Of a stretch of DNA of 64,000 bases, positions 11,724 to 23,743 are shown piece by piece. The position numbers were made by a program, and so were the translations under genes. Below the pieces are notes generated by a model that saw only the letters and a program-made list of their open reading frames with translations, made no database searches and was not told the origin of the DNA. Each line of letters begins with the position of its first letter. The first letter of the stretch is position 1. Source of the stretch: Amorphophallus konjac (taxonomy: Eukaryota; Streptophyta; Magnoliopsida; Alismatales; Araceae); NCBI GenBank assembly GCA_022559845.1, contig CM040125.1:329785829-329849828 (forward strand), read 5' to 3'.

Positions 11724-12470
11724 TGAAGGATCCTGGCGCGCCACTCATATCTCGTGTTATTGGGGGTGTCACCTTTGAAAAGGTCCTATTAGATTTAGGA
11801 GCTAGTGTGAATCTTCTGCCAACATCTGTGTACCAAAAGTTGGGATGGGGAACTTTAATCAACCCCAGTAATTCTCCAATTGGCTGATCGATCTTTTAGG
11901 TAACCTAGGGGGTTGGTAGAAGATGTCCTTGTCAAGATAGATAGCTACTACTTTCCGGTCGACTTCTTAATCCTTGACATAGATTCTACCTCAGACTTGG
12001 CCCAAAGCCCAATCATATTGGGCCGACCCTTCCTGGCCACTGCCAATGCCAACATCAATTGTAAGTCTGGACTTATGGATATCTCTTTCGGGGACCAAAA
12101 GATAACACTCAATGTCTTCAAAGCTTCTAAACATATGAGGGAGGAGGAAGATTGTTACACCATTGATGTGATGGATGGAATAGTAGAGACCAACCCTCCC
12201 CTGACCCAGCATAAAAAATTTGACAAGGCTGAAGACATTGAACCCATTTTAGAGGTCCATACACTTAAGCCTACACTTTGGCCCACTAAGTTTGAACGTT
12301 TGCCCGACTTGAAGCATGAACCTTTACTTCCTTCCATTCAAGCCCCACCACAGCTGGATCTAAAACCTCTGTCGGATTCTCTAAAATATGTGTTCTTAGG
12401 GCCTGAGAAGACTTTGCATGTCATTATAGCCTCTAATCTGATATCTACTCAGGAGGACTAGCTGATTGAT
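11724..12470 (+). pseudogene. pro: Athila protease and linker (degenerate)
   Basis: The sequence at about 11780-11830 encodes LLDLGASVNLLP, matching the Athila aspartic-protease active-site region (DLGAS), followed by stops near 11887-11910. From 11913 a 182-codon frame continues with IILGRPFLATANANINCKSGLMDISFGDQ, the conserved end of the protease domain. It would cleave the Gag-Pol precursor. Inactive because of stops and a frame change. Confidence 0.8.
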
Positions 12471-13860
12471 GTCCTCAAAAGCCATAAGGAGGCTATAGGT
12501 TGGTCAGTGGCTGATCTTACAGGAATATGCCCATCTGTGTGCATGCATCACATTTATTTGGAGGATAGTGCTAAGCCAACTAGGGAGATGCAAAGAAGAT
12601 TGAACCCTCACATGAAAGAAGTGGTTAAGAAAGAGGTGGTTAAGTGGCTTGATGCGGGTATAATATATCTAATTTTTGATAGTCAATGGGTAAGTCCAAC
12701 CCATATAGTTCCCAAGAAATCTGGGCTTGCTGTGATGAGCAATGACCAAGGGGAAATGATACCCACTAGACTATCCACAGGGTGGAGGGTATGCATAGAC
12801 TACAGAAAATTGAATGTTGCCACTAAGAAAGATAACTTTCCTCTACCATCCATTGACCAAATCTTGGAGAAATTAGTTGGCCAAAGTTACTTCTATTTTT
12901 TTAATGGTTATTCAGGATACAACCAAGTGGCCATCTAGCCAGGGGATCAAGAAAAGACCACATTCACATGTCCCTATGGGACATTTACATTTAGGAGAAT
13001 GCCATTTGGGTTGTGTAATGTCTCAGCCACTTTTCAAAGATGCATGATGGCCATCTTCTCTGATATGGTGGGAAAATTCTTGGAAATTCTTATGGATGAC
13101 TTCTCAATTTTTGGAGATTCTTTTGAAACATGCTTGGATAATTTGAAAAGGATTCTTGAGAGATGCATAGAGAAGAGGTTGATTCTAAGTTGGGAAAAGA
13201 GTCACTTTATGGTAAAACAAGGCATTGTGCTAGGGCATATTATCTCTGAAAGTGGAATTGAGGTTGATAAGGCTAAAGTCGAGTTGATTTCTAACCTACC
13301 TCCCCCAACATCTATGAAGCAAATCAGATCCTTCTTAGGCCATGTTCTATTTTACCATCGATTCATCAAAGATTTTTCAAAAATTTCTTGTCCTTTGTGC
13401 AATCTTCTTGGCAAGGATATTCCATTCAACTTTGATGAATCATGTCTTCGGGCCTATGATTTCTTAAGGGATGTTGTGACTCAAGCCCCAATCATCCAGC
13501 CCCCAGATTGGTCCTTACCATTTGAGACAATATGTGATGCTTCTAACTAGTGAACAAAAGCCCAGTTGTGGTCTATTCTACTAGTCGAACTTTCACTGAG
13601 GCCCAAAAGCATTACACTACAACTGAGAAGGAATTATTGGTAATTGTATTTGCCCTTGAAAATTTTAGATCATACCTTTAGGGTCCAAGGTCATCATCTA
13701 CTCTGATCACTCAGCCTTGAGATACCTACTGTCTAAAAAAGAAGCCAAGCCCCGTTTGATTAGATGGATCTTACTCTTGCAAGAATTTGACATTGAAATT
13801 TGAGATAAAGAAGGGTTTGAAAATGTTGTGGCTGATCATCTATTTAGGATTCTTGTGCAA
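12471..13860 (+). pseudogene. pol: Athila reverse transcriptase and RNase H (degenerate)
   Basis: RT is readable from 12507: PTHIVPKKSG, TGWRVCIDYRKLN, FPLPSIDQILEKL, YSGYNQVAI, then a stop near 12937. From 12959 it continues with TFTCPYGTFTFRRMPFGLCN and the catalytic-site segment FLEILMDDFSIFG. RNase H follows (about 13555-13850) with [10 protein letters not shown] and VVADHL, broken by stops near 13549, 13680 and 13800. The domain order and sequence are typical of Athila. It cannot be active. Confidence 0.88.
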
Positions 13861-15219
13861 GAGAATGATCCTTTTAAAGACTATTTTCCTAATGAACAAC
13901 TCTTGTCCATCGCCCAAATCAAACCTCCTTGGTATGCTGATATTGTTAATTATCTGGCAGTTGGATTAACCCCTAAAGGTTGGTCTAAGAATGAGATGGA
14001 TAGATTATTTGCCTAAATAAGACATTACTTTTGGGAAGACCTAGAATTGTTTCATATCTGTGTTGGTAATGTCATTCGGAGGTGTGTCCCTGAAAATGAG
14101 CATCAAAGCATTCTTACATTCTGCCATACTCTTCCTTGTGGGGGACATTTTTCTTGAAAGAAAACCACTGCAAAGGTCCTCCAAAGTGGTTTTTATTGGC
14201 CCACTCTCTTTAGAGATGCCCATACCTTTAGTCAATCTTGCCCAAAGTGCCAAACCATGGGGAATATCTCTCGGAGAGACATGATGCCCTTAAACCCCAT
14301 CCTTGTGGTAGAAATTTTTGATGTACGAGGAATTGATTTCATGGGACCCTTTCCACCATCTTATGGACATGAATACATTCTAGTGGCTGTTGATTATGTT
14401 TCAAAATGTATTGAAGTTGTAGCAACTAGAACCAATGACCACAAGGTGGTCTTGAAATTTGTGCTGAAGAACATCTTCTCTAGGTTTGGATTCCCTAGGG
14501 CTATAATCAGTGATGGGGGTAGTCGCTGCACCAACTTCCAATTCAAAAGCTTGCTGAAAAAGTATGGGATCACCCATAAAGTAGCCACACCGTATCATCC
14601 CCAAACTAGTGGTCAAGTGAAAGTATGCAATAGAGAAATCAAAAATATTTTGCAAAAGACTATGAGGACTGATAGGAAGGACTGGGCTGAAAGATTGAAT
14701 GATGCACTATGGGCCTACAGAACGACCTACAAGACCCCCATTAGAATGTCACCTTTCAGATTGATCTATGGAAAAGCCTGCCACCTCCCGGTGGAATTGG
14801 AACACAAAGTTTATTGGGCGGTTAGGCAATTTAGGTTGGATTTGGCTCAGGCTCGAGCACACATAACCCTTTAATTAAGTGAGCTAGACGAGCTTCGTAA
14901 GGAATCATACGAGAACTCCAAAATCTATAAGGCTAGAATGAAGAATTTCCATGACAAACACATTTCGAGGAAAACATTCGAGCCTAACCAAAATGTTTGG
15001 TTGTTCAATTTCAAATTGAAACTCTTTCCTGGGAAGCTCAGATCTATATGGGATGGGCCATACATTGTGGTCAATGTATTTCCCCATGGTGCTATTGAAA
15101 TCCTTGATCCTAAAAGCGGGAACACATTTAAAGTCAATGGGCAAAGACTTAAACCCTACATTGAGGGACTCTCAAATGAAATGATTGTGGACACAATTGA
15201 TTTATCTAATACACATTGA
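13861..15219 (+). pseudogene. pol: Athila integrase (degenerate)
   Basis: The zinc motif remains at about 14130-14260 (HTLPCGGHFS... and CPKCQTMG). The core is open from 14257 to 14871: [26 protein letters not shown] (first Asp), [12 protein letters not shown] (second Asp) and the C-terminal side of the core ([16 protein letters not shown] with the Glu). It then has [17 protein letters not shown] stop at 14872 separates it from the C-terminal domain (about 14938-15219, [14 protein letters not shown]). It would have inserted the cDNA. Confidence 0.88.
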
Positions 15220-16368
15220 ACTCTCATGCGTTTGGCTGAAGACGTTAAATTAGCGCTTATTGGGAGGTAACCCAATTTCTCTTTCTCCTTTAAAAAAATA
15301 AAAAATAAAAAAAGAGTTATTGATTTTCTTAGGAGCATGGAGCAACATTTCTCTGCCAAAAGGCATCCCTTCCTCGGGTTGTATCTCTCCTTCCCATTTA
15401 TTTTCATGGCTTTGTTTCATTTTTACATCTTGTTCATGCCATTGGGGACAATGTCACCTGAGTTGGGGGGGAGATAGCTCAAGCAAAAAAAATTCTTAAA
15501 ATTCTTTTCAAGCTCAAAATGTTTGTAATCTTTCATAACACCCCTAACAAGTGCTTCATGTTTATATTTCATGATGAGAAACTTTTCTTAGAATGATAGG
15601 ACTTAGAGTCTTACTTGTGAGAGTAGCAAGTTAAAGGGGTGAATCAATTGGTTATGTCTTTAGCCTTTTCCCCAAAATATACCCGAAATTCTATTGAACT
15701 TACACACAATTGCATAATAATGAGATTATTGGAATTCAAACATATAGGTGACGAGAATTTTGCTTAGCACTTAGGAATGATTGATTTTTTGCATACTCTT
15801 TGAAGAGAAATTGTAAGGAAAAAGCTACCTGCTGAAAATAAGAAATCATGGAAAATGCCCCTGATCCTAGTAAACGGGCCTACTGCACCTAACAAGTGTC
15901 GAGGTTCATGTCAAATGGTGAAGGGATCCTTGATCTTAATAACCGAGCCTGCTTCACCTAACAAGTGTTGAGGTTCGCGTCAAACGGTGAAAGAGGTATG
16001 CAATATCATGTGTAAAAAAAAAGGCAGTGTGAAGCTACCAAAAGTCAAATATCTGATTTGAAGTGTGCAGAATTAAAAATCATCCTTAAGTGAGAGGTAG
16101 AAAACTCATTCATCTAGATTATTTGGTAGCCACTAGTCAAGTTATAACACTTCTACACAAAGGGATATTTAATTTTGAGTGTATCCTGAGGAAAGGTCTA
16201 AACTCATGAACTGATGAAATTTGTTTCAAACACATACTACTTGAACTTCTAATATTCCAAAGTCTAAATCATTATGCATAATGGTCTTGCCATGAACTGT
16301 GACACATAAGTTCTTACTAGTCCGAACTCTATAATTGTTTACATTGCTAAGAGACTAGCAATGTTCTT
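15220..16368 (+). other. Athila 3' untranslated region
   Basis: No ORF. Contains 'gggaggtaacccaattt', often found just after Athila pol, a G-run 'gttgggggggaga' at about 15462-15474, and two tandem hairpin modules (15850-16010). Confidence 0.7.
15850..16010 (+). repeat. Tandem pair of 'Athila/Tat' 3' UTR modules
   Basis: Two imperfect copies (about 15850-15926 and 15927-16010). Each runs from 'ctgatcctagtaa' or 'ttgatcttaataa', through 'acctaacaagtgt' and 'gaggttc', to 'ggtgaa'. The second has arms CTTCACC/GGTGAAA, the first the related GCACCTAA...GGTGAAG. A third copy lies in the Tat element at 2205-2305. Confidence 0.7.
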
Positions 16369-16379
16369 GTTGGGGGGTG
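16369..16379 (+). promoter_or_regulatory. Athila polypurine tract
   Basis: TGTTGGGGGGTG directly precedes the 3' LTR start TGATAAGTGTCC. This is the expected primer site for plus-strand synthesis. The exact LTR start (16378 or 16380) is uncertain by 2 nt. Confidence 0.75.
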
Positions 16380-16450
16380 TGATAAGTGTCCATTTTCTAT
16401 GGTAATTCATTTTAAACACACCATTTTATGTGCATATAACTAGGCAATTA

Positions 16451-19400
16451 TGTCACACCCCGAGCTTTTAATATAGCAGAAGGAATATCGGAACGTGAAC
16501 AGCCGGCATGGTAAGTCTTTCGCAAGCAAGAAATCAGAGCACAAGACAATCACACAAAAGTAATTGGACACGTATATTTTTTTCAAAATTCTAACTTTAT
16601 TCATAATAATGACCCAAATGTACATAAGATCATGACTTTAAACATCCTTACATTATAGATTTAAGAAAATAGAAAATTACAATAGGACTCGACTAGACAT
16701 TTGACAACTAGGTCTTCTCTCCATCTATTTGACCTTCAATCACTCTCGGACTCGCTACTGGTATATTCCGAATCCGATCCATCAGTACTTCCTGAAAAAT
16801 TGAGAAAGTAGGTATGAGCACATTTTTCCAGTAGGTATCTTCGCATCAACATAAAGGCAACATTTAAATGATTAATGTCTTAGCTCTAGATCTTAAGATA
16901 AAAATAAGAATGCGATAAACAAGCGATATAAACCAAGAGAACCAAGAATCATGAAATAACTGAGCAAGTAGATGTGAGCGAGTATAGACCATGAACAAGC
17001 AAGATTAATCACGTAGAAATAAATTTGACCTTTCCTGAACAAGAATGTATGAGTAAGAATCTAGAAAGTACCTTACACAACCTTGTAAAGGCTATGTACT
17101 AGAAAGTCATTAAAAAGCATGTAATTTCCATAACGAGCCTCGTGAATTTCACTCATTTATAAGAGAAAGTACAATTAGCGTAATGCGACGCCAGTATCAT
17201 CGTACCTCGTGATTTATAGCACGTTTCTGACCATCGACTGTGGGGGCTAGCATTGAGCCCTTGGATATAATCTGTGTCCTGTCTTGCATCTTCAAGTTAT
17301 AAATCCAGCTACTTCCACGAGATATAACAATAATTTCAGCCAATAATTCAATTCCAAATAATAAGTTTCATGACCAAGTAACCAACGTATAGAACATACC
17401 AAAATTGATATGAGATATCAAAGAAGAATTAAAAGAATATTATACTCCGGTGGCATTCCGACAGCATAACAGTACATTCACTAAGTTTCATATCTTAATA
17501 TTGATTTGTTAAACATATGTTGAGACTTCAGATAATCCTAAGACCATCTAGGAACTCTAGAAAACCAACCCCAAAGGTCAAACCTCGGGTTAGACAGGTT
17601 TAGAGATGAAGCGGTCGTTTACTAGACCGTTTCATGCAGAAAGCGGTCAGAGTCTAGACTATTTCATGAATAGAGTCAACACATGAAAAAGAAGTGTCGA
17701 CGCAATGAAGCTTCCTGGAGCTTTGTGGTCTAGTGAATGGTAGCTAACAGAGTCTGACGGTCGTCCATAGGTCCGCTAAGGTCCAGAACACATAAAACAC
17801 CAGTAAAGTGCTTTCTAGACAATTGGCTTTGATGGTACAACCAGCTCGACGTCCTAGTGGGAATCCCAGGCTCGCAGAATCTTACGGAGGCCTTGAAACA
17901 TAATCCCGTAGTCCGACAGAAGGAATATCTGGCAGAGAGGTTCATAAGTCCAAGAAAGTGTGCCTATAAGTGCAAAGTGTAACTAATGGTCACATACAGG
18001 GGTATATGCAATGTACTTAAGAAAATGACTCATGGATGAGAAAGGATCGTGATAAAACAGCGATCAAGTTAAAACTAGACAAGTCATGAACCATGCAAAA
18101 TTTAATGTAATTATAAGAGTATATGGTTTTGGCATGAATTTAACTTAAGTTTAAAATAATCCCAACGTGCATAAGGAACATGAAATCAACTAGGATGATT
18201 GATTAACATATCCAAGTACAAGAATACAACATTTAAAATAGGTGTAAAACCTAACTAGCTAAGCTTATCATATGATATTTAGGGCTATTCTGTATTATGT
18301 TTCGGATTAACACAAACACAGAACTCAGAAAACGTAAACGATCATGTGGGGACCATTTTATCGGGCCTAGCGGTCTATCGCAGGGCCGCTAGTGATTTCA
18401 GGCGTTCTTTAGGAAGACCGTTTCTTCCTGTTTACGGTAAATAGCAATAAAAATCAAAATATGGCTACTCTAAGGTAAATGGGTGCATGGAAAATGACGT
18501 AAAAATATGTAATAAAACATGCCAAAAGAAAGTTAGGCCAAGAATATGCATAGGGGAAAGTAAATTAAGTAAGAATTACATCCTTTTCATTAAAGGGTTA
18601 TACTCATGCATGGAAAATGAACTAGTTAATAAAACATAAAATACTCCACGTGCAATGCATGAAATCGACTGAAAATTAAGGACTTTTACTCCTAAGATCA
18701 TGTTTAAGCCGTTCATGAGATAACCTATCTATGATCTGGGCTTTAATCGTCGAATTTAAGGCTGGAAGTCAACCCTAATTTTTACTCGTTCAGAACTGAA
18801 CCAGCCACTTCGTGGCCTTCTAACTTCTTATCCCCTTCACCTAATACCATGAAATTTGGAGGGTAAGAAGAGCATACTAAAATGAACAAATAACTCTAAA
18901 GAACCCCTATACAATTACCTCGTTTAGGGCTTCTAACTTGCTGATCAATCTGGCCCGGTCGCACAGCTTCCTAAGTTGATTGTACCGAACTAGCGACTTT
19001 GGATGCCTTTATCTCCCTGATGGCTTGACCTCCTAAGATGAAATTTGGAGGGTAGTTAGACCTTAGTATTATGAACAAAATATTCTAAAGACCCTACCTC
19101 GAATTCATCCTCCTTACCTTAGCTCCACGCGACCTCCTAATTAAGGTTCCAATTCGATCCTTAAGCCTTCTAGACTCATCTATCTAAGAGATAGTATCGA
19201 TCCTAGGTGATTTGGATGCTAAAGTTCCCATCTTTTCATGCCTTCTTCCATTCACAAAATTTGCAGCGCTTAGCGGTTCAGTCTAGACCGTTTTTAGTCT
19301 CCATGCGGTCGCCCGATAGACCATTTTTGGCTTTGGACGTCTAGTTTGAAATATTTCAAACTCTCCCTATTATTTATCTGTTTATTTATTCATTTAAGGA

Positions 19401-19637
19401 GTAATTATCCCTATAAATTCTGTAAATACTCTAATTTAAGCTTCTAGAATATGGGCCAAACCTTATGGGCTTGGTTTTAGGTCTTTTGGACTTATTTAAA
19501 TGGGCCAAGTCAATTGGTAATCATTTATGCTTCAATAATAACTTATTTAACCCAGAAAACCTATTTAAATTCTAATTAACTTCATTAATCTCCAGAAAAT
19601 CTCAGAAAAATTATATTTATAATTTTGGGGTATTACA
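16451..19637 (+). mobile_element. Solo LTR, 3187 bp, with TSD AATTA
   Basis: Begins TGTCACACCCCGAG and ends GGGGTATTACA, with 5-bp direct repeats AATTA at 16446-16450 and 19638-19642. No PBS, PPT or coding sequence is found inside, so it is a single LTR left after recombination. Length and terminal sequence resemble the long LTRs of Tekay/Del chromoviruses; the family is inferred. It carries GCGGTC dyads at 17611-17662, 18370-18425 and 19273-19324. Reading direction is uncertain. Confidence 0.85.
17611..19324. repeat. GCGGTC-N7/8-GACCGT dyads in the solo LTR
   Basis: At 17611-17630 (N8), 17643-17662 (right arm decayed), 18370-18389 (right arm GGCCGC), about 18402-18421 (left arm GCGTTC), 19273-19291 and 19305-19324. 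Several are followed by 'TTTC' or 'TTTT'. Same design as the dyads around PMD-A, in an otherwise unrelated sequence. Confidence 0.85.
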
Positions 19638-20206
19638 AATTATGCATATTTCATACTTAATCTCAACTTCGCATATAAATTGGCCCTTTCACGCAAATTG
19701 ATTAATTTGGTGATATCATTCAATAAAATGGAGTTGAGGGTCATAATCATTAATTCTCCATTGCATAATTATGAGCATTTGTGATTTATGTGCACATTAT
19801 GGTAATTTTTGTGGACTAAAGTAAAATTATGTATGTACAAGACATTGAAGGTATATGCAAGAAAAGCTAGGGGCAAAATGGTCTCAAGACAACTAGGGAG
19901 AAGCCCTAGGGCGTCCTCTCCATCTCCTTTCAAGATTGACCAAGTCAAATGCAGCCGCCACCTATTTTTGTTGGAGGAAAAAGTAAATTCAAAGATTTAA
20001 ATAGATAAAATCAAGGAAGAGATTGAATAGAGAATTAAGGAGGAGAATGGGGAAGAATCTCCACCCTATTAGGAAAGAGAGAGGGGGGGGCGCCCAAAAC
20101 CGGCGGCCACCTCTTCTCTTCACTTCCATCATCTCATTTTCTCCTTCTATCCCAACCATCGATCTTCTCTAGATCAATCCTAGCCCTCCATTGATCCCCT
20201 TGTGCC

Positions 20207-20214
20207 TATAAAAA
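20207..20214 (+). promoter_or_regulatory. TATA box in Athila 3' LTR
   Basis: TATAAAAA within 'tgcctataaaaacccaat'; the most likely LTR core promoter. About 930 bp of the LTR lies downstream of it. Confidence 0.6.
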
Positions 20215-21141
20215 CCCAATTCCATGGAGAAAGAGTTGGACTTTTTGCTAGAGAATTTTCTTAACCCTTAGCCTCTCTCCCTCAACCCTAATGCGCCCCT
20301 AGCTCTCTCCTCCTCTCCCTAGGTCACCCTAGCCTTTAGTCTCTCTCACATTCTCACCCTAGGTTGCCCCTCTCTCACCTTCTTCTACCCTATTCATCTC
20401 CTTGGTGCGCCGTAGCCAATCTCTCCCTCAATCACCATCTTCCTCTCCGTCTACTTCTTTTCTAGCCATCTTCATTTCCCTTACATGTAGATCATCTTAG
20501 CCTCTCCCATACCTCTCCTCTTCATTCCTATATCCTCTTCTCAATCTCCCCCTAGATCTCTCTCCTTCCTCTACACAACATCCTCCAAAGGCAGCTCCAA
20601 GGGAAAGGTGACGTCCACACAGTCTAGGCAGCATCATCCGTGAGGTGGTTCATGACCCAAGGCCAAGAGGGGATGGTGCCATCATCACCATTGCTGCCAC
20701 CATCTCCAAACTCTAGGCTTTACTTATTTTTATTACTTTTGTGTCATTTTACTTCATTGTAATCTCGCCACATTCTTAGTGTAAGCTTGTCTCACATTTT
20801 GTGTATTTTTTTAAGTTAATGAAAGAAATCATTTAGTTCATCTTAATCTTGTTCTCCATATCTCCCTCTCTTCCTCTCTTTCTTTCTCCATCCTATTCGT
20901 GTTCTTTTTCTTTATGGATAGTGTTCACAAATAAATTCATTTCATAGTTTTTACAACTCTAAAAGAAACACTTTTTTATCATCTAAGGAATTCAAAGTTT
21001 TTAATTCCAAAAGTCTCATCTTCTCTGTGGGATCGACCCGTGCTTGCCATAGTGCTATGTTTGCCTTTAATCTTCTTGTGCGAGTTTGATTTTAAGATTG
21101 TTAGCGCACGTGTAGTAACGACATATGCTTCCACGTTATCA

Positions 21142-22303
21142 CTCATGTTGTTGTTGTAGTTGCTATTATAGCTGTTATCAATACTATTTACCATTGTTGT
21201 TTTGTGATGGGGATCCACGGGACCCCTACTGAGCCAATAAGATTAGACTCACCCCTATCTTTTTAGGTGTTGCAGTTCCTCCTCGAGGTTCGGAGGTGCA
21301 ACATGGAGATTTGTAGTTACCAGCTTGCCACAACAGGGGGCATACCCTACGATTGAGTATGTTTCTTTCCCTGTAGACTATACTTTGTGGGCTAGACTCT
21401 ATAGTTAATTTATTAATTGAAAATATAATTTATTTCATGTTATTTAAAACATTTAATTATGTAGTTATTTCCTACATTATTGTAAATTTAAATGTACCTC
21501 CACAACACCTAATTAACCCTTCCGAGCCTTCCGACTTGTGGGTGGCAGGCCAGGATTCGAATGGTATCGGGTAATTCCCAGTATCCGGATCCTGGGTTAT
21601 TACATAGTATGTGTAACCCACCATTAGAGTGGAATTCCTTGCTTGCGGGCAAGTGGGACATGCAGGAGGTCTGTATCCTATGTGACCATTGGGAGGTTTG
21701 TATCCTATGTTGCCAGCAAGAGGTCTGTATCTTATGTGACCAATGAGATGTCGGTATCCTCTAGGCTTAGTTGAACTTGGAAGTCAGCTGTAGTCTTAGT
21801 GAGAAGATGCCCGTTGTGTGGCCAAACACCTAATCAAAAATGGCTACGCTTGGTTGTGTGTGTAATTCAACTGGGATCCTAGTGCGAGGATGCCCGTGGT
21901 GAGCTAAACACCTGATCAAAAATAGCACTTGTACTATTTTCGTAGAAAATAGTGAAAATCCCAATGGTTGCGCGGTATTGGTTGTAGGACTAACTTGAGG
22001 TCAGTGCCAAACCAATATAAATCTTGTTGTTCTCTTGTGAGACTGTCTTTGTGTGATCACCTTGCGCTTGTTGCGTTATTTGATTCATTTAGAATTTGCT
22101 TAAGTACTACAACTTGTCACAGTTCATTCTATGACACCATTTTTAATAATCAAATCTTTGCTTCTGATCATAATCTTGCTGCAACTCTTTTAGCTCTCTC
22201 TTATGAAAGTTTTCTGCATCATTCTTTTTATAACTCGCATATAATTTGAAAGCTTGTTTTAATTATAATTTTTTAAAATACCCATTCACCCCCCTTCTGG
22301 GTT
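21142..22303. other. Unassigned LTR-like debris with short repeats
   Basis: No ORF. Starts at the Athila 3' flank. 21663-21765 has three to four degenerate units of about 35-38 bp ('ggtctgtatcctatgtgac'). 21787-21930 holds an imperfect duplication ('gatgcccgt...aaacacct..atcaaaaat'). The right end has 'cccattcaccccccttctgg', reminiscent of copia LTR ends. Possibly one or two truncated LTRs; I cannot assign a family. Confidence 0.45.
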
Positions 22304-23743
22304 GGTCATTTTCTGGGCAATAATTTCATCCCCGAAATTCATAATGACACATAATAACTCACAAGGGGAAGAAAGACATATATAGCTGACAACCCCACGT
22401 TGCTCCAGTACAACCATTAATGCTCTCAGGACACGATACCTCTTGAGGGACACTGCCAGACCATCATGGCCAGAAGGATCATCTCACTCCACATTCAGAA
22501 CTCATGCCAACCTTGGGCCGAGTGAGACCTACAAAATGGGTAAGTCTGGCATCACATCAGCAACATCGAAATCTCGAGGATGTGCATCACTCGCCACATG
22601 CCTCATACTTCAAAGATACGTGGCTGCACCACAAACTCCGGCCATGACTAGGAAACCACACCTGGCAAATCAACCAATACATCTTCTCCCAAGTCTGACG
22701 ATTATCCTCACCCCCTTCCCAAGGGATACCTTCATGACATATCATTCCTAGCTAAGACCAACGCACGTAGTCATACCAACTAACTGCAACTCTTTCATCA
22801 GCCCCATGCCACCTGCATCCTTAATCTATGAGTTGAAACACCACCAAACATCACTGTACCATCTCTGGTCCAGACAACATTCTCTTATCGATCTCGATAT
22901 GCTCAAATAGGACACAACACAATCAGCCACCCGAGACCTCACAATTCACATCACCTCTCCAGTATATCTTGTTAGGTAACAACCTGGCTTCAGAAAACCT
23001 ACCCGCCGGCCACCGGTCGCACGCCGATTGGAGATCCTTACATGCTCAACTCTCTCCGCTCCTGCTCCTTTGTAGGAGCCTACTAACCTTTTCTAAACTT
23101 CTACAACTCTTCTGTCAACTCCAACACCTACGATTCTTATTCATTGAGCCGCACTTCATCCGAACACCATCCCTGATACCAATATAATTCTCATGCCAAC
23201 TCTACTCTCTCAAGGGGAGTACAACAGGACCTGCTCAACGAACTACACAATCTCCTATACCACACCAACTCTAAACCTAGAGCCTTGGGGGATTTCTCCC
23301 ATACCAGAAACCGATCAGGGCCTTCACCAAACATCATTACGCTTGGAGTTCCATGCCAAGGAACTGCCAACTTCACAACTTCACAACTTTCTTCTTAGCT
23401 AATCAACCAACATCTACCAACTCCTGGTGTCTACACACCTCACAGAACCGCTGGGACCAAGAAGCAACACACCGTCATTGCCCCAAAGCACATTCTCATG
23501 AGCGAATGAGCGCCTTCCTTCCTCTATAATACTCTAGTCAATGGCGCCATGATCTATACTGAACCTCAACCGTCTCGATCTCTATTGCAACAAGGTCATT
23601 CCTTCAATCACCACTATCTTACCTCAACTGGGTCCCCAATGACTTTATCATCGTACGCTCGGCGCACCACTCAAAAAGAATTATAAGGACACTAGTTAAC
23701 CCAATTAGCTTTACCAACTACTCTTAGCATCCATAACCCAATT
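22304..23743. repeat. 1.44 kb repeat 'X', copy 1
   Basis: About 95% identical by eye to 61048-62482. No intact ORF. On the minus strand its far end reads TTTCGGGGATGAAATT, like the 3' UTR of chromovirus elements. A PBS-like TGGTATCAGGG occurs near 23170-23185. Perhaps a shrunken gypsy element; unproven. It abuts the SIRE1 3' LTR at the same base as copy 2 abuts LTR C. Confidence 0.8.

Larger units (their letters stand above)
8095..21141 (+). mobile_element. Athila-type Ty3/gypsy retrotransposon (degenerate, nested insertion in 3' LTR)
   Basis: Order: 5' LTR remnant, PBS TGGCGCCGTTGCCGGGGA, long leader, gag, protease, RT, RNase H, integrase, long 3' UTR, PPT, 3' LTR. The RT/integrase sequence and the tRNA-Asp-type PBS are characteristic of Athila. 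The LTR starts TGATAAGTG and ends GTTATCA (inverted ends). A 3.19 kb solo LTR interrupts the 3' LTR. Coding regions carry many stops and frameshifts, so it is dead. The 5' LTR is cut at 8095, so no TSD can be checked. No envelope-like ORF is seen between integrase and PPT. Confidence 0.9.
16380..21141 (+). repeat. Athila 3' LTR (interrupted by a solo LTR)
   Basis: Starts TGATAAGTG and ends GTTATCA. Without the insertion at 16451-19637 (plus one TSD copy) it is about 1.57 kb. It contains a TATA box at 20207 and a pyrimidine-rich transcribed part (20240-20600). The last 110 bp match the 5' LTR remnant. Confidence 0.88.

Noticed and set aside
16451..19637. Full-length nested retrotransposon in the Athila 3' LTR
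   Set aside because: No second LTR, PBS, PPT or coding region inside; TG...CA ends with a 5-bp TSD fit a solo LTR.
22304..23743. Repeat X as a DNA transposon
   Set aside because: No terminal inverted repeats or TSD seen; the junctions are explained better by duplication, and one end resembles a gypsy 3' UTR.
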